Assembly (NCBI GenBank): GCA_026391315.1
Contig: JAPLDT010000009.1
Location: forward strand, 124,001 to 188,000
Reading direction: 5' to 3'
Length of the DNA stretch: 64,000 nucleotides
From: Bacteroidia bacterium
GTDB lineage: Bacteria > Bacteroidota > Bacteroidia > Bacteroidales > Prolixibacteraceae
Position 1 is the first letter of the stretch. Each line of letters opens with the position of its first letter. Below the pieces are notes generated by a model that worked only from the letters and a program-made list of their open reading frames with translations, was not told the origin of the DNA and did not search any database. This document shows positions 44,450-55,700 of this stretch, piece by piece. A program made the position numbers and the translations under genes.

Positions 44450-46537
44450 TTACCTTCGGCTATGCAACTTCTTGTAGACAACGACTGCGGCGCCTGGTCG
44501 CTCCCTCAGGACAACCTTTACACCCTCGCGCATCAACTGAGACCCTATCATCTCGACTGACGTTGGTTCGTCCAGATTTCGGACCTCGTATCGGGCCTTA
44601 GGCTTGAGACCGTGAAGCACGTAAGTCACCGATTCGTCAGAACATTCTGGCCTTCGGAATGCCTGTAACATTCCCTCTCCGAGGTCCGGACGGTCGAACT
44701 GCCATGCGAGCCAGTCCTTCTTGTCGATGCTATAGGGAGTGAGGGGGTAAAAATCGCCGAACAGATATGGCTGCACGGACACATACTCCTTCAACAGCCT
44801 GCGGAGCAGGTTCACGTCCAGTTTGGACCACCTGTTCTGCAGGTTCGATACACCTACCATAGGCCAGGCCATCAACAAAGCAGGACAATAGGCGCTGCGG
44901 AAATCGTAAGCGTTGATCCGGAGCATCGGAGCCGCGCCACCACACAAAGGAATCCACGAAAACAGGCCGTAGTTATACCCCTGATTGGATTTGGCATCGT
45001 AGTCTCCGGAGGCCTGAAGGTCGCTGCGCCAGAAAACAATGCTCCTGCTGATTGTCTCGATATCGATCTTCTTGCCGCCCTCGGCACAGTTGTCGATCAA
45101 CAGACCGGGGTGATTCCGTAGCAGACCATCCCAGAAGCCATAGAATCCCTCGACATACCTGGACTCGATCATGCCTTGCCTGTTTGGGTCCGTATTCACT
45201 GGCCAAAGATTACCGCCATCCTGCCTGAAGATGTCCACGCTGAAGTCACTCACCACCTTTGAGAAGTGATCGATCATGTATCGATTGATATCCGGGTTAC
45301 CATGGTCCAGACCGTAGAACACCATCTGGCCGTACTCTTTGCCCGCATACGGTTGTCCGAGCCATTCAGGATGCTCCTTTCCGATACCCACGGCCGGGTG
45401 AACGCTCCACGGAACCATCCACAAAAGGAACTTCATCCCCCTCTTGTGCGCAGCATCGGAAAGAGGCCTTATACCGTTCGGGAAGAGTTGCTTATTCGGA
45501 ACCTGTTGAGACTGGTGAGCTTCCCATCCCTGGCTCATGTCGGTCCATCCGGCATCAACCCAGTAGCAGTCCATGGGAAGGTCGTGGTCGCCCCACCAGT
45601 TGATCTCCTCAATGTGCTTCCCGGCGGTCATCCATGAGCCCCAGTTGAGGTCCGCAATGAGTCCTGTGAAGGGTTTGCCGCCCGGTCTTGGTGAGTGATA
45701 GTCAAGGAGCAGACGCCTGAGCATGTTGTGAGCCCTCATCTGATCCCCGTTCCAGAACAGAACCAGTGCCCGTGGGCCTCGAATCTGCTCGCCGGGTTTC
45801 AGGTACAAGTGGATACGTTCCATTCCTGCCTTAACTGATACCTTGCCCCCTGTAGCTCTACTGATCTCAACGGCCCACGGACCCGTCCAACCGAGTCCCA
45901 CGATTATGCCGTGGCCCCCGGCGTCAACGTCAAAGAAGGGGAGGGACTCGACCGACGGACTGCCGCCACGGTCGCCCATATTACCATGCGAGCTAAACGC
46001 CAGCTTCCCGCCAACGGCAATGTTATCCACTAGTGGCGCAAAGTCGGAGTAGTCCGGTTTCGTACCCTTGTTGTGGTGAACCAACAAGGAGGAGTCTGCA
46101 TTGGACGGCAGGCCTATATCGAGTGCCTGGACGTTCTCAAGGATCGGTGTGTCCTTCGCCCCGGTGTTCCTGAAGTAAATGACCCACTCAACAGCCGGGT
46201 AGTCTGTGTAGTCCCTACACTCGCACCGAACCTGAAGGCCAGAGGCGGGGTCGGTCCAGGTGACGGTGAGCTGCCGGCCGTCCTTCACCTTCGACTCCTC
46301 ATGTTCAACCTTCCACGTTTCAAGGAGTCCGGACGATTCTCTGCCTGCATAAATAAATGAGAATGGCGGATTCGGGCGTTCCGCTTCAAACCACGCTGTG
46401 TTTTTTTTCCGGGCTTCTCTCATCTCGCCCGCCGTAGCTATTTTCTTGTGTCTGGGCATATTCAAGTCCGCTCCTTGCGCGGCGGTAACCATTGCAACCA
46501 CAGACAACACCAACACCAACAGCTTCGCAAACGACAT
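44450..46537 (-). CDS. GH36-type alpha-galactosidase, GC-rich acquired copy
   Basis: I place the start at 46537 (MSFAKLLVLVLSVVAMVTAAQG, signal peptide), giving 695 residues; the frame is open 58 codons further but that part has no protein character. Landmarks: CYWVDAGWTDM, LWMVPWSVHP, nucleophile region VDIFRQDGGNLWP, acid/base region CAEGGKKIDIETISRSIVFWRSD. It is a paralogue of 33489-35582 but diverged. Base use is strikingly different: the line 45301-45360 has 34 G+C of 60, while 43321-43380 in the next gene has 22. The GC-rich stretch runs to about 46625, beyond the start codon, so flanking donor DNA came along. Confidence 0.85.
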   Translation of the reverse strand: MSFAKLLVLVLSVVAMVTAAQGADLNMPRHKKIATAGEMREARKKNTAWFEAERPNPPFSFIYAGRESSGLLETWKVEHEESKVKDGRQLTVTWTDPASGLQVRCECRDYTDYPAVEWVIYFRNTGAKDTPILENVQALDIGLPSNADSSLLVHHNKGTKPDYSDFAPLVDNIAVGGKLAFSSHGNMGDRGGSPSVESLPFFDVDAGGHGIIVGLGWTGPWAVEISRATGGKVSVKAGMERIHLYLKPGEQIRGPRALVLFWNGDQMRAHNMLRRLLLDYHSPRPGGKPFTGLIADLNWGSWMTAGKHIEEINWWGDHDLPMDCYWVDAGWTDMSQGWEAHQSQQVPNKQLFPNGIRPLSDAAHKRGMKFLLWMVPWSVHPAVGIGKEHPEWLGQPYAGKEYGQMVFYGLDHGNPDINRYMIDHFSKVVSDFSVDIFRQDGGNLWPVNTDPNRQGMIESRYVEGFYGFWDGLLRNHPGLLIDNCAEGGKKIDIETISRSIVFWRSDLQASGDYDAKSNQGYNYGLFSWIPLCGGAAPMLRINAYDFRSAYCPALLMAWPMVGVSNLQNRWSKLDVNLLRRLLKEYVSVQPYLFGDFYPLTPYSIDKKDWLAWQFDRPDLGEGMLQAFRRPECSDESVTYVLHGLKPKARYEVRNLDEPTSVEMIGSQLMREGVKVVLRERPGAAVVVYKKLHSRR

Positions 46538-46812
46538 ATCTACATCTCTCGATCCAATTGTAAAACTCCCGCTAGTCGAGTATTTTCGTGGAGTCTGAGA
46601 CCCTTTGGATCGTAAGCACAAGGCTCCCTGAAATTGTATCAAGTATGGGTTTGTTGTTTTTCTAAAAAAACCGTGTTTACCAAGATTGTCGTTTTTTATA
46701 TTCATCGCCAAACCTTCACTATTATGTTTATAAATTTATAGCTAACACTACTTTAACTGAAAACCAACCTTTCGAATATGCTACTTAAACTTTTCGGATT
46801 TATCTTTACTCA

Positions 46813-47787
46813 TTAACGTTTGGTAGAAAATTTCACAAATGTGCTCCCTTCCGGAAAATGCTGCTCGTAAAATGTTTTCATTAAACCATCATACATGGCA
46901 ACACGAATAGTGGCCCATGTCGCCTGGTCGCCGGTAGCATAATAAAGATAGGTTCTCCCTTCGTATTCAATAAGGTCAACATCGGAGTTATTAATTCCTT
47001 CTCCCTCGCCGGCTTCCAGTATAGGATTATAGGGACTTAGTTCCCAATCAACCAAATCCTTAGATCGTGCCAGAAACGAAATATAACCGTTATGACCAGC
47101 CATTTTGTTGTGCAGGTAGATGACATAGTAATATGGTTTGAAGTAACGGATAACCGGACAAGCTGAATATTCATTTTTTACACCGGTAAAGACCAATCCG
47201 GGAATTTTTCCCCATTTCGATAAATCGTTGGAACGGGCAAATTTGAAACAAAAAGAAACAGGCTTGTTCGATTCGTAAGCCATCAGGAAACCTTTGTCAT
47301 CGCGGCACACAGAAGTATTATACAGATGCTCACCACCTTCTGGCAGAATTACCATTTCTGTTTTCCAGTTTTTCAAGTCAGTCGTAACAAAACGATTAAT
47401 CCCACTTAAATTACCTAAGACAGTTGATTCAGAAAAATCCAGGGCAAAAACATTCAACTCAGAATCATTAACAAAAGCGCTGGCAAATGAATGTGCTGTT
47501 CCAAAACGGAGAATTTCTTTTCCTGTTCGCAGATCATCAATATATAAGAACGAATCAGTTGCCTTTACATTAACAGCACCACCAGAAGGCCTGTAGTTTG
47601 CTACCATCAGAAGACGTGAATTAAACAGAACAGGTGTATTTTCCATTGGAACCCTATCTGTTTGAGAAAAAGCAAAGGGTAATTTTACAAGTACAGGTTT
47701 CTGAGATTTTTGGGCATAAACTGAGGCTGAGTTAAACAGAAGAAACGAACAGATAGAAATAATCAGATGTATCTTTTTCATAGGCAT
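46813..47787 (-). CDS. Secreted five-bladed-propeller glycoside hydrolase (GH43/GH117-like)
   Basis: The 324-residue protein has a signal peptide (to about residue 25, SVYAQ) and repeated blades with acidic motifs typical of clan F/J and GH117/GH130 propellers: MENTPVLFNSRLLMVANYRP, EHLYNTSVCRDDKGFLMAYE, EYSACPVIRYFKPYYYVIYLH and NNSDVDLIEYEGRTYLYYATGDQ. The NNSDVDLIE segment could supply a catalytic acid. The family cannot be fixed from sequence alone. It lies between the GH2 gene (40-base gap) and the GC-rich GH36, in the PUL. Confidence 0.7.
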   Translation of the reverse strand: MPMKKIHLIISICSFLLFNSASVYAQKSQKPVLVKLPFAFSQTDRVPMENTPVLFNSRLLMVANYRPSGGAVNVKATDSFLYIDDLRTGKEILRFGTAHSFASAFVNDSELNVFALDFSESTVLGNLSGINRFVTTDLKNWKTEMVILPEGGEHLYNTSVCRDDKGFLMAYESNKPVSFCFKFARSNDLSKWGKIPGLVFTGVKNEYSACPVIRYFKPYYYVIYLHNKMAGHNGYISFLARSKDLVDWELSPYNPILEAGEGEGINNSDVDLIEYEGRTYLYYATGDQATWATIRVAMYDGLMKTFYEQHFPEGSTFVKFSTKR

Positions 47788-47827
47788 AACGATTTTTTTT
47801 TGATAATTTTTAGAAATAACCGATTTT

Positions 47828-50800
47828 CTAACGATATCCTATCGCTTTCAACGTTGTTTCGAAATCAGCAGGAAGTTTTTCTATTGATCTTTTCTGATCA
47901 AGGGATGCAAAGTGTAATAAATTGCGCAAAAGACGTTCTGCTGCCGGATGAGTACCTAAATTGTTTCGGATCAACAAGGTATTCAATATGAAGTTCCCCG
48001 AACCAAATGAATAAACGGATATCATTAACCCCGAAGAGTAATCCTGAGAAGCTCTGATTGCTCCAGCTACAGCTTCTTTAGGGGAATCCTGTCCCACCCA
48101 GGCAATACGCGGAATAAGTTCCCGGTAGAATTGATGATCCATTAATCCCCCGGCAGGAAGGCCATCAAATATTGGATGTTGCTTTGCCCATTCATCTTTT
48201 AGATAAAGCCAGCTATTAATAGACGATAAAGACCCTTTTTTCTCCAAAGGTAAGAATTCAACATTGTTCTTGCCTTTCTTGAATACTTCCGGAGAAAGAA
48301 AAATAGCGTTTGAACCACGGGCGATATGTTGCATGAGCGATCTAAATGACGTTAATGTGTCTTTGCCCTCTGGTGGATTCGCTCCTATTAATATTACTTC
48401 CCTGAATTTTTGTTTTTCAGTATTAAATGGCCGTGTTTTGATATGTTTTTCGGCGAGCCATTTTGTCAACAGCGTATCAACTCCCCATACTGTAACTTCC
48501 GTTTCAAATGCAGGCATCTGATTTGGATCATCCACATAAAATTCTACTTCGCCACACCTTGGTGCACCTCCCCGTTCAAGAGTTGCTAAAAGATGGTATT
48601 TCCCAGCAGGTCCATCGATAGGCAACTCCACCGAAAAAACAGGCTGTGCCAATGGGGGCTCAGCTCCCTTTTGAGTTACAGGAACAGTAATCGTAGTTTT
48701 GCGCTCATAAATTTTCTGGTTACCAGGTCCAACGACCTGAATAAGTGCAGGATAATCTCCAGGAGGAAGGACATCTTCGTTTGCCAGAACCACTTCAAGC
48801 TTAACTTTCTCCCCGCGATAACTATTTTTTGGTTCTGCAAATAGACACCAGCGCAATGGAGCTAAACCCTCAAACATTGCATCAACGGTGCCAGGCTTAA
48901 GCTCCCGAAAAGTAGTTGTCAAACCTTCCCCGGTCATGAATTGATCGTTCATGCCTGAAAGATTATATCCGATGATTTTGGGATTTGAACGGATAGCCGT
49001 AAGTCCAAGTCTCCGTTGACTTGCCATCCTGCGAATGCTCTCAGCAAAGAAATCTTCCGGTCGGATGTAAATTTCATTCAGTTTCCATTGGTCCCAATCA
49101 ACAAGATATTTATCTAACCGCTCTTTGTAAAATTTCGCATCCTCAGCTCCCTCTTTTCCAAAACTTTCGAAATGTCGCGTTACCCGCCATAAGTCGACGG
49201 CACTGCCAATGCCATATTCGGATAGAAAAACTGGCTTTGAATTTTGTCCGAGGCTACGGATAAGATTGGTAAATTGTTCAGTTTGAGGAACTATGGGATA
49301 GGCATGTGCATCTCCGGAATTTTCCATATAGCCTGGCATTTCGGTTACTTTTGATTGAGGAGCATCAGGAGCCTCTTTACCAAGTAAGTGTTCCCATTCC
49401 CGGGATCCGGGATTAGATATAGAGCCGATGGAGAATTGACAATCAAAACGACCACTACCCAGGATAACCATCCGGCTGTTATCTAATGAACGTACATGAG
49501 GAAGCATTGCAACGGCATGTCTGAATATCGGGCCATCAAAAGTTTCGTTGAGCAGCCCCCAGATAATTACGCTGGGATGGTTACGATCGCGACGGATCAT
49601 CCCTGACTGAGAACGATCAAAGCGTTGGAACATCTTAGATGTGCTATCCATACTCATTGAAGCAAATGATTCATTATAAACCATTAAACCTATTTCATCG
49701 CATAGGTCAAGTTGGTAGGGTTGCTCACCTCCCCATATAAAGCGAATAGCGTTGAATCCCATAACCTTCATATCCAATAAATCCCGGCGCGCCAGATCAG
49801 GGTCTGTGGGTAACCGCTGACCGATAGGATAGTTGTTACTGAAATAGGCAGAACGTAGAAAAATTCGCCGGCCATTAAGCCGGAAACTTCCATTTTCTAA
49901 TCGAAAATCACGAAAACCAAAACGAACGGAACGTTCGTCTATGGATTTATCCTTTTCATTCGTGTTACGTAGGCTAAGTCTGTACAAGTAGGGATTATTG
50001 ATATCCCATAAGTGAGGATTTTCAATTTTTAGCGTTGTCTTAATAATCGTGTCTCCCGGAGGAACATCGCAATCAAATTCCATTGATTTTAAAGTTTCTC
50101 CACTTGTCGCCGGTGCAACTGTACATACTAAGTGTTGATGAATCTTTTTTGTCCCGCTGTTACGTAAGTTAGCCTCAATTCTAACAACATCACTTTTTGA
50201 ATTGGCCGAAGCGAAAAGATCCTCCACCCGAACAATTGGCACCAACATTAATTCAACTGATCCAGTTATACCTCCACAATTGTATTCTGATCCGGAACTA
50301 TAGGGTATTACTCTCGCTTGCCTTGGAATTTGCTTTAAGGTCATGCTATCTATCGGTTCATTCGTCGGATTTAATACCCGAACACTAAGATGGTTGGTAT
50401 CTCCCGATTTGACAACATCCGTAACATCTATTACAAAAGGAACGTCTCCACTTTCATAACGACCCATAAAGACATTATTGAGCCACACATCACCCATGTA
50501 ATCAATTGATCCAAAACGCAATAATGTCCGACCGGAAGGGTAATAATTTGTTGGAGCCAGAAAGTCGTGCCAATACCATACTACCCCATGATAAGCAGGA
50601 AATACATCCTGAAGAATCCATGGAACTTTAATTTTCTTAGCACCTGAAACCTGGGCTTCCCACCACTTCTCGTTTTTTCCAACATTCAAAGAATCTGTTG
50701 CCAACAACCATTCTCCGTCTAAAGAAACGACAGATTTTGATGTTAAACTATTGCTCTTTAAGGCCGTGGATTTAGCCGATAACTTGTTAATTTGTTGGCC

Positions 50801-50959
50801 ATTACTAGGTCCGCCTGACAAAAAGATTAAAAAAAAGATTGTATAATTGACTAATAAACAACTCCTTACAACCAAGTATTTGATGATCTCCCTGTATCGT
50901 TGCATATTTATTTCTAAACGTAACCAATCTTTTATTATTTCTGAATATATTTTATTCAT
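47828..50959 (-). CDS. GH2 family beta-glycosidase
   Basis: The frame has 1043 codons; an internal ATG 18 codons in (MQRYREIIKYLVV) also precedes the hydrophobic export segment (LLVNYTIFFLIFLSGG). The order is sugar-binding jelly roll (about 75-240), Ig-like domain, TIM barrel (about 355-690) and C-terminal sheets including a late glutamine-amidotransferase-like domain (TSFRSLMQHIARGSNAIFLSPEVF). Acid/base is E472 in IIWGLLNETFDG; nucleophile E581 in FLSEYGIGSA. GH2 covers beta-galactosidase, glucuronidase and mannosidase. It is the first hydrolase gene after the SusD terminator. Confidence 0.88.
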   Translation of the reverse strand: MNKIYSEIIKDWLRLEINMQRYREIIKYLVVRSCLLVNYTIFFLIFLSGGPSNGQQINKLSAKSTALKSNSLTSKSVVSLDGEWLLATDSLNVGKNEKWWEAQVSGAKKIKVPWILQDVFPAYHGVVWYWHDFLAPTNYYPSGRTLLRFGSIDYMGDVWLNNVFMGRYESGDVPFVIDVTDVVKSGDTNHLSVRVLNPTNEPIDSMTLKQIPRQARVIPYSSGSEYNCGGITGSVELMLVPIVRVEDLFASANSKSDVVRIEANLRNSGTKKIHQHLVCTVAPATSGETLKSMEFDCDVPPGDTIIKTTLKIENPHLWDINNPYLYRLSLRNTNEKDKSIDERSVRFGFRDFRLENGSFRLNGRRIFLRSAYFSNNYPIGQRLPTDPDLARRDLLDMKVMGFNAIRFIWGGEQPYQLDLCDEIGLMVYNESFASMSMDSTSKMFQRFDRSQSGMIRRDRNHPSVIIWGLLNETFDGPIFRHAVAMLPHVRSLDNSRMVILGSGRFDCQFSIGSISNPGSREWEHLLGKEAPDAPQSKVTEMPGYMENSGDAHAYPIVPQTEQFTNLIRSLGQNSKPVFLSEYGIGSAVDLWRVTRHFESFGKEGAEDAKFYKERLDKYLVDWDQWKLNEIYIRPEDFFAESIRRMASQRRLGLTAIRSNPKIIGYNLSGMNDQFMTGEGLTTTFRELKPGTVDAMFEGLAPLRWCLFAEPKNSYRGEKVKLEVVLANEDVLPPGDYPALIQVVGPGNQKIYERKTTITVPVTQKGAEPPLAQPVFSVELPIDGPAGKYHLLATLERGGAPRCGEVEFYVDDPNQMPAFETEVTVWGVDTLLTKWLAEKHIKTRPFNTEKQKFREVILIGANPPEGKDTLTSFRSLMQHIARGSNAIFLSPEVFKKGKNNVEFLPLEKKGSLSSINSWLYLKDEWAKQHPIFDGLPAGGLMDHQFYRELIPRIAWVGQDSPKEAVAGAIRASQDYSSGLMISVYSFGSGNFILNTLLIRNNLGTHPAAERLLRNLLHFASLDQKRSIEKLPADFETTLKAIGYR

Positions 50960-51026
50960 GACCTTATTTTAAAATTAATCTCATCTGACAGGCAATACTT
51001 CAATTTGCCAAAACAGCAATGACTAA

Positions 51027-51170
51027 TTATTTTTTCAATAAAGGATTTGAGATTGCATTAAAACTGAATAACTGCGTAGGCCAAAAATTGATCCGTTCGA
51101 ATCCTTCCGGAACTGACTGACTGAACTGAACATAAGCCTGAATCTTGCCCTTTGTGGTGTAGCCAAACAT
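51027..51170 (-). CDS. 47-residue open frame, possible C-terminal gene remnant
   Basis: A frame from ATG at 51170 encodes a 47-residue peptide beginning MFGYTTKGKIQAYVQFSQ and containing PEGFERINFWPTQLFSF. Its composition looks protein-like, and a stop follows in an A-rich end. It lies just after the susD terminator and before GH2. It may be the relic of the 3' end of a lost hydrolase gene or a small real gene. I do not recognise a family. The rest of 50960-51261 holds only the terminator. Confidence 0.3.
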   Translation of the reverse strand: MFGYTTKGKIQAYVQFSQSVPEGFERINFWPTQLFSFNAISNPLLKK

Positions 51171-51178
51171 AAAAATAT

Positions 51179-51226
51179 ACTGTATTGTAACTCATAACCA
51201 GAGACTAGCATGAGTTACAATACAGT
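51179..51226 (-). terminator. Terminator downstream of susD
   Basis: A perfect 17-base stem (ACTGTATTGTAACTCAT at 51179-51195, complement at 51210-51226) with a 14-base loop. On the minus strand it is followed by ATATTTTTATG. It sits 36 bases past the susD stop and separates the transporter genes from the hydrolase genes, which explains stronger expression of susCD. Confidence 0.8.
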
Positions 51227-51261
51227 CTTAAAAAATGAACTTTATCCCTAATTATTTAAAT

Positions 51262-52776
51262 CTAATAACCTGGATTTTGCACAAGCTGTGGATTAGCATC
51301 CAAGTCGCTTTGAGGGAAAGGCCACAGGTATTGTTTTTGGGTGAATACCAAAAAATTACCATCTGCATCTTTTATCGTTGGCAAAAAGGTATCTGCAATT
51401 TTCCAGCGTTTTAAATCATAATACCTTACACCTTCAACACCTAATTCAACTTCTCTTTCGTGGCGAATATAATCCCTGACTGAACTTTGATTGTTATATT
51501 TTGATTGATCCACAAGGGGCATATTTACGCCAGGTCTGGATCTGACCTGATTAATTGCAGCATAAACACTCGCATCCGGCCCACTCGCCTCATTCTTTGC
51601 TTCAGCATACATTAACAATACGTCGGCATAACGAAGAATTATAAAATCCCAGTCATCAAGGAAAGCATTGGAATAATCACCTGAAATAGTAGGATCAAGA
51701 TACTTTCTATTTAATACACCTGAGGGATTAAATGTATTATAGCTGTAAAATCCAGGCCAGTCTTGACCTGGTTGTCTTATTGTATAATAAAATCTGGGGT
51801 CGCGGTTTACATATGGGTTTGCAGCATTGTACAAAGGTGATTCAGAAATGGCTTTCCCATCAGTGCACTCGAAAGCGTCCCTAAAACTTTGACGTAAAAA
51901 TATGTGGGCAGAATATTCAATATTATAACCATACACACCGGACGCGTCAGGACTAAGATACCTGCATGAAAACATTATTTCCGGATTATTTACCTGTCCC
52001 TTATTAACGAACATACTCGGATAATCGTTATATAAACTAAACTTACCGGAACTCATAATTTGCTGTGCCAGGGTTGCTGCTTCTGTCCATTTTTCCTGAG
52101 TTAACAACACCCTTATTTTTATTCCCATTACACTGCCTTTTACTGCATGTCCGTCGGTATATGGAATATCAGGTAAAACAGAAATTGCATTATCCAGATC
52201 CTCCGTTATAAAAGCAAATACTTCTGCCGCAGTACTCTTCGCTATTTTAGAGGATGCTGCATCTACAGGTAATGTTTTATACAGCGGTACCCCACCAAAT
52301 GTAGTCACTAAATTAAAGTAATATAATGCCCGAATAAATCTTACTTCTCCTTTATATATATTTTTTTTAGCGTCAGCTACAGTTGTGACTTTATCAATAT
52401 GGTCCAAAAAATAGTTGCAAGATGAAATAGCTCTATAACAACACCGATAGTAATTACCAACCAAGTCGCTACTAGGAGTAATATTTCCCCGGCTCATATC
52501 AGAGATGCTAAACAAGCTCCAATAAACATAAGCTACATCACTTAATCCATCCATATAACCCCCTTGATAGTTATTAGGAAATCCTCCCCAACCATCACCC
52601 TTCAATCGGTCGTAACAACCGGCCAAAGCCATTTGTAAATCAGCATCACTTTTCCAAAAGGTTCCACTCGAAACCTTATCCAGAGGATTTTTATTTAAAA
52701 AATCCTTTTGGCATGAAAAGAATAATAATGAAATAAATATAACTCTGGTAGCTTTAATAACATTATTTATTTTCAT
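51262..52776 (-). CDS. SusD-like outer-membrane glycan-binding lipoprotein
   Basis: The 504-residue lipoprotein (lipobox LFFSC, C22) has the RagB/SusD order: N-terminal SusD-like region starting FLNKNPLDKVSSGTFWKSDADLQMALAGCYDRL, TPR-like helices, and the C-terminal region with RYADVLLMYAEAKNEA and RHEREVELGVEGVRYYDLKRW. It binds oligosaccharides at the cell surface and closes over the SusC channel. It follows susC after 17 bases. The substrate is probably the fucosylated or galactosylated glycan cut by the hydrolases downstream. Confidence 0.95.
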   Translation of the reverse strand: MKINNVIKATRVIFISLLFFSCQKDFLNKNPLDKVSSGTFWKSDADLQMALAGCYDRLKGDGWGGFPNNYQGGYMDGLSDVAYVYWSLFSISDMSRGNITPSSDLVGNYYRCCYRAISSCNYFLDHIDKVTTVADAKKNIYKGEVRFIRALYYFNLVTTFGGVPLYKTLPVDAASSKIAKSTAAEVFAFITEDLDNAISVLPDIPYTDGHAVKGSVMGIKIRVLLTQEKWTEAATLAQQIMSSGKFSLYNDYPSMFVNKGQVNNPEIMFSCRYLSPDASGVYGYNIEYSAHIFLRQSFRDAFECTDGKAISESPLYNAANPYVNRDPRFYYTIRQPGQDWPGFYSYNTFNPSGVLNRKYLDPTISGDYSNAFLDDWDFIILRYADVLLMYAEAKNEASGPDASVYAAINQVRSRPGVNMPLVDQSKYNNQSSVRDYIRHEREVELGVEGVRYYDLKRWKIADTFLPTIKDADGNFLVFTQKQYLWPFPQSDLDANPQLVQNPGY

Positions 52777-52793
52777 AATATTTTTTTTTAATT

Positions 52794-55700
52794 TTAGAAT
52801 TTAATATCGATTCCAGCATTTAAAGTGCGCACCTGGGGATAGTAAAATCCACGTCCGCCGTTGGGTCCATCCATTCTTCTCTCAGGATCTGTCCCCGGAT
52901 ATTTTGTAAATGTGAATAAATTGTCTCCATTAACATATACATTAATACCCTTTGATTTAATTTTATCAACTATCCGTTGAGGTAGTGTATAAGATAATTT
53001 TACACTTTTAACACGAAGGAATGAGGCGTCTTGCAATTGAAAGGTATTCGGATAAGCTTTAACACCCCCATATCCACCACCAGCATCGCCACTTCCTATA
53101 TAAACGGCAGGAATGGTATTACTGGGATTTGTAGGAGTCCATGCATTTCTGTACATAGCAAGAGGTGGATCTCCTTGTACAAAAGGATCCCAGCCCCATC
53201 CATAAATTCTTTTATGTATCCCCTGTACTCCCTGTAAAAAAACAGAAAGTTCAAATGCCTTATATCTCGCATTCAAGCCAAATGAATAGGTAAAGTCTGG
53301 ATAAGGAGAAAATGATTTCCGATCTTTTGAGTCGATGACGCCATCTCCGTTTACATCTTTTATTTTTATATCGCCCGGGTGTGGTTTATACAAGGCTTGC
53401 TTAGGCGATGCATCAATATCAGCCTGGCTTTGAAAAATGCCAGCCATCTCGTACAGGTAAAATGAACTATAGGCTAATCCAACTTCATTTATCCCTTTTG
53501 TCGGAGTTACAATAGATAAAAGTTTATTCTTGTAAGTCGAAAATAAGAAATTGACATCATAAGAAAAATCGCCAATTTTTTTGGCATGTCTAAGTTCCAT
53601 CTCCCAACCCGTATTTTGTAATTCGCCATTGTTTGTTATCGGGCCGATTAAACCAAGACTAGACGGTACTGGTAATGTAGCTAATATATCATAAGTATCT
53701 TTCCTAAACATATCGAAAGTTATACCCAGCAATCTTTTAGAGATATCAATATCAACTCCGAAATCAATTACTTTCGTGGATTCCCATTTTAAATTTTGAT
53801 CCGTCAAACGCGTCAATTTCACACCTGGAATATTTGTGGTTCCGAAATTATATTGTGAAAGATTAAGAATATCCTGGTAGGAGTAATTCCCAATCTCCTG
53901 GTTTCCCAGAACTCCTACAGAAGCGCGAAATTTCAAATTATCCAACCAGGAGATCTTATCCTTCATAAATTTTTCATCAGATATTCTCCAACCTAATGAT
54001 ACAGAAGGGAATAATCCCCATCTTTTCTTTGGAGATACGCGTGAGGTTCCATCATAACGGGTATTAACTTCTACTAAATATTTGCCTTTGTAATCGTAAG
54101 CTATTCGGCCAAAATACGATCTGAGGGCCCATTCATAAGCGCTACCGTTAACTGCCTGCCCAGTACTACCTCCGGCATCAAGTTCCTGTAGAGATGGGAC
54201 AGGAAAAACATTTTTACTTCCTCCCAGCCATACTGTTTTATTAGATTGTTGTTCGTAACCCAACATGGCTTTAAAGTTATGATCCAAACCAATTTTGGTT
54301 TCATAGGTTAAAGTGGAATACAATGTTGGTGTTACGGATACAGTATATTGATCTTTTACCCCGGCAGTATAAGTATCTCCAGGATTTAAGGTATAATCTG
54401 TCTGGCCGGGAAGCTTGTGAAAGTAATAATGTTCATGAGACTGAAATCCCCAGTTTTTCGAAGTAATATCTGAATAATTAACAGCGGCTTTTGACGACCA
54501 TACCAATCCTTTCAACAAATTCACATCCACATAAGCCTGGGCATTAAGTCCATAGGTTTTTGTATATAAGGCACCATTATTAAAATAGACGTCCGAACCA
54601 TAACTCGGTTCAAATGGATAAGCTATTGAAGATTTTCTGCCACTACCATCAGGTAATAACGGGCTATAGTCAGGAGCCATCCGTATTATAGTTAAAACAC
54701 TTGACTCTTCCCACGCTGGAGGTTGATGATTATCTTTATACACCGCACCAATAATAGTTCCTATTTTGATACCTTTGGTTATCTGGTTATTAAAATTTAA
54801 TTGAGCGTTGTATCTTTTAAAATTAATATTCGGTACAATACCATCCTCATTCAAATAGTTTAATGAGAGTTTGAAAGAACTTTTATCTGATGTATTGGAA
54901 ATACTCAGATAGTGATTAACAGTTGACGCCGGATTAAAGTAATAATCCATCCAGTTAAAATTAGGATACTCCGGATTGCCATTACTATTGGCATAAGAAT
55001 CAATAATTGCCTGGGAAAATAAAGGAGCCAACCCGGATCTTTGCCGTGCAGAATTATACATTCCCATATACTCTGCCGTGTTATAAATAAGATCGGGCAG
55101 CCTTGTAGCGGATTGTGATCCTACATCCAATTTATATTCGATAGAGGTTCCTTTTGCAGCTTTCTTGGTAGTTACCAGGATGACACCGTTGGCAGCTCTT
55201 GCACCGTAAATAGAAGCAGATGCAGCATCTTTTAATACCGTAATATTCCCAATATCATTTGGGGCAACATTTGATAATGTACCAACAACACCATCCACTA
55301 AAATCAAAGGATCAGAAGAGGCACCAAAAGAACCTAAACCCCGAATTTGGTAAATCCCATCATCGACTCCCGGTTGTCCAGTTGGTTGAGTTACATTTAA
55401 ACCTGCAACTCTGCCCTGCAGAAGATTGGAAGCATTTGTTTGAGGCCTACTTGCCAAGGACTCCGATGAAACAGCTGAAACAGAACCGGTTAAATTCATC
55501 TTTCTCTGCGTACCATACCCAACGGCTACCACTTCATCCAAACCAATAGTTTCTTCGAGTATCGTTACGTTAATGGTAGACTTACCGGAAACCAGAATCT
55601 CCTGCGTTTTCATCCCCACAAACGAAAATTGCATAGTCGCATTTTCGGGAACATTGGACAGGGTATAATTCCCATTGGAATCGGTAATCGTACCGTTTAT

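Noticed and set aside
46538-46711. Upstream extension of the GC-rich GH36 gene by 58 codons
   Set aside because: The signal peptide begins at 46537; the upstream part reads as non-coding DNA.
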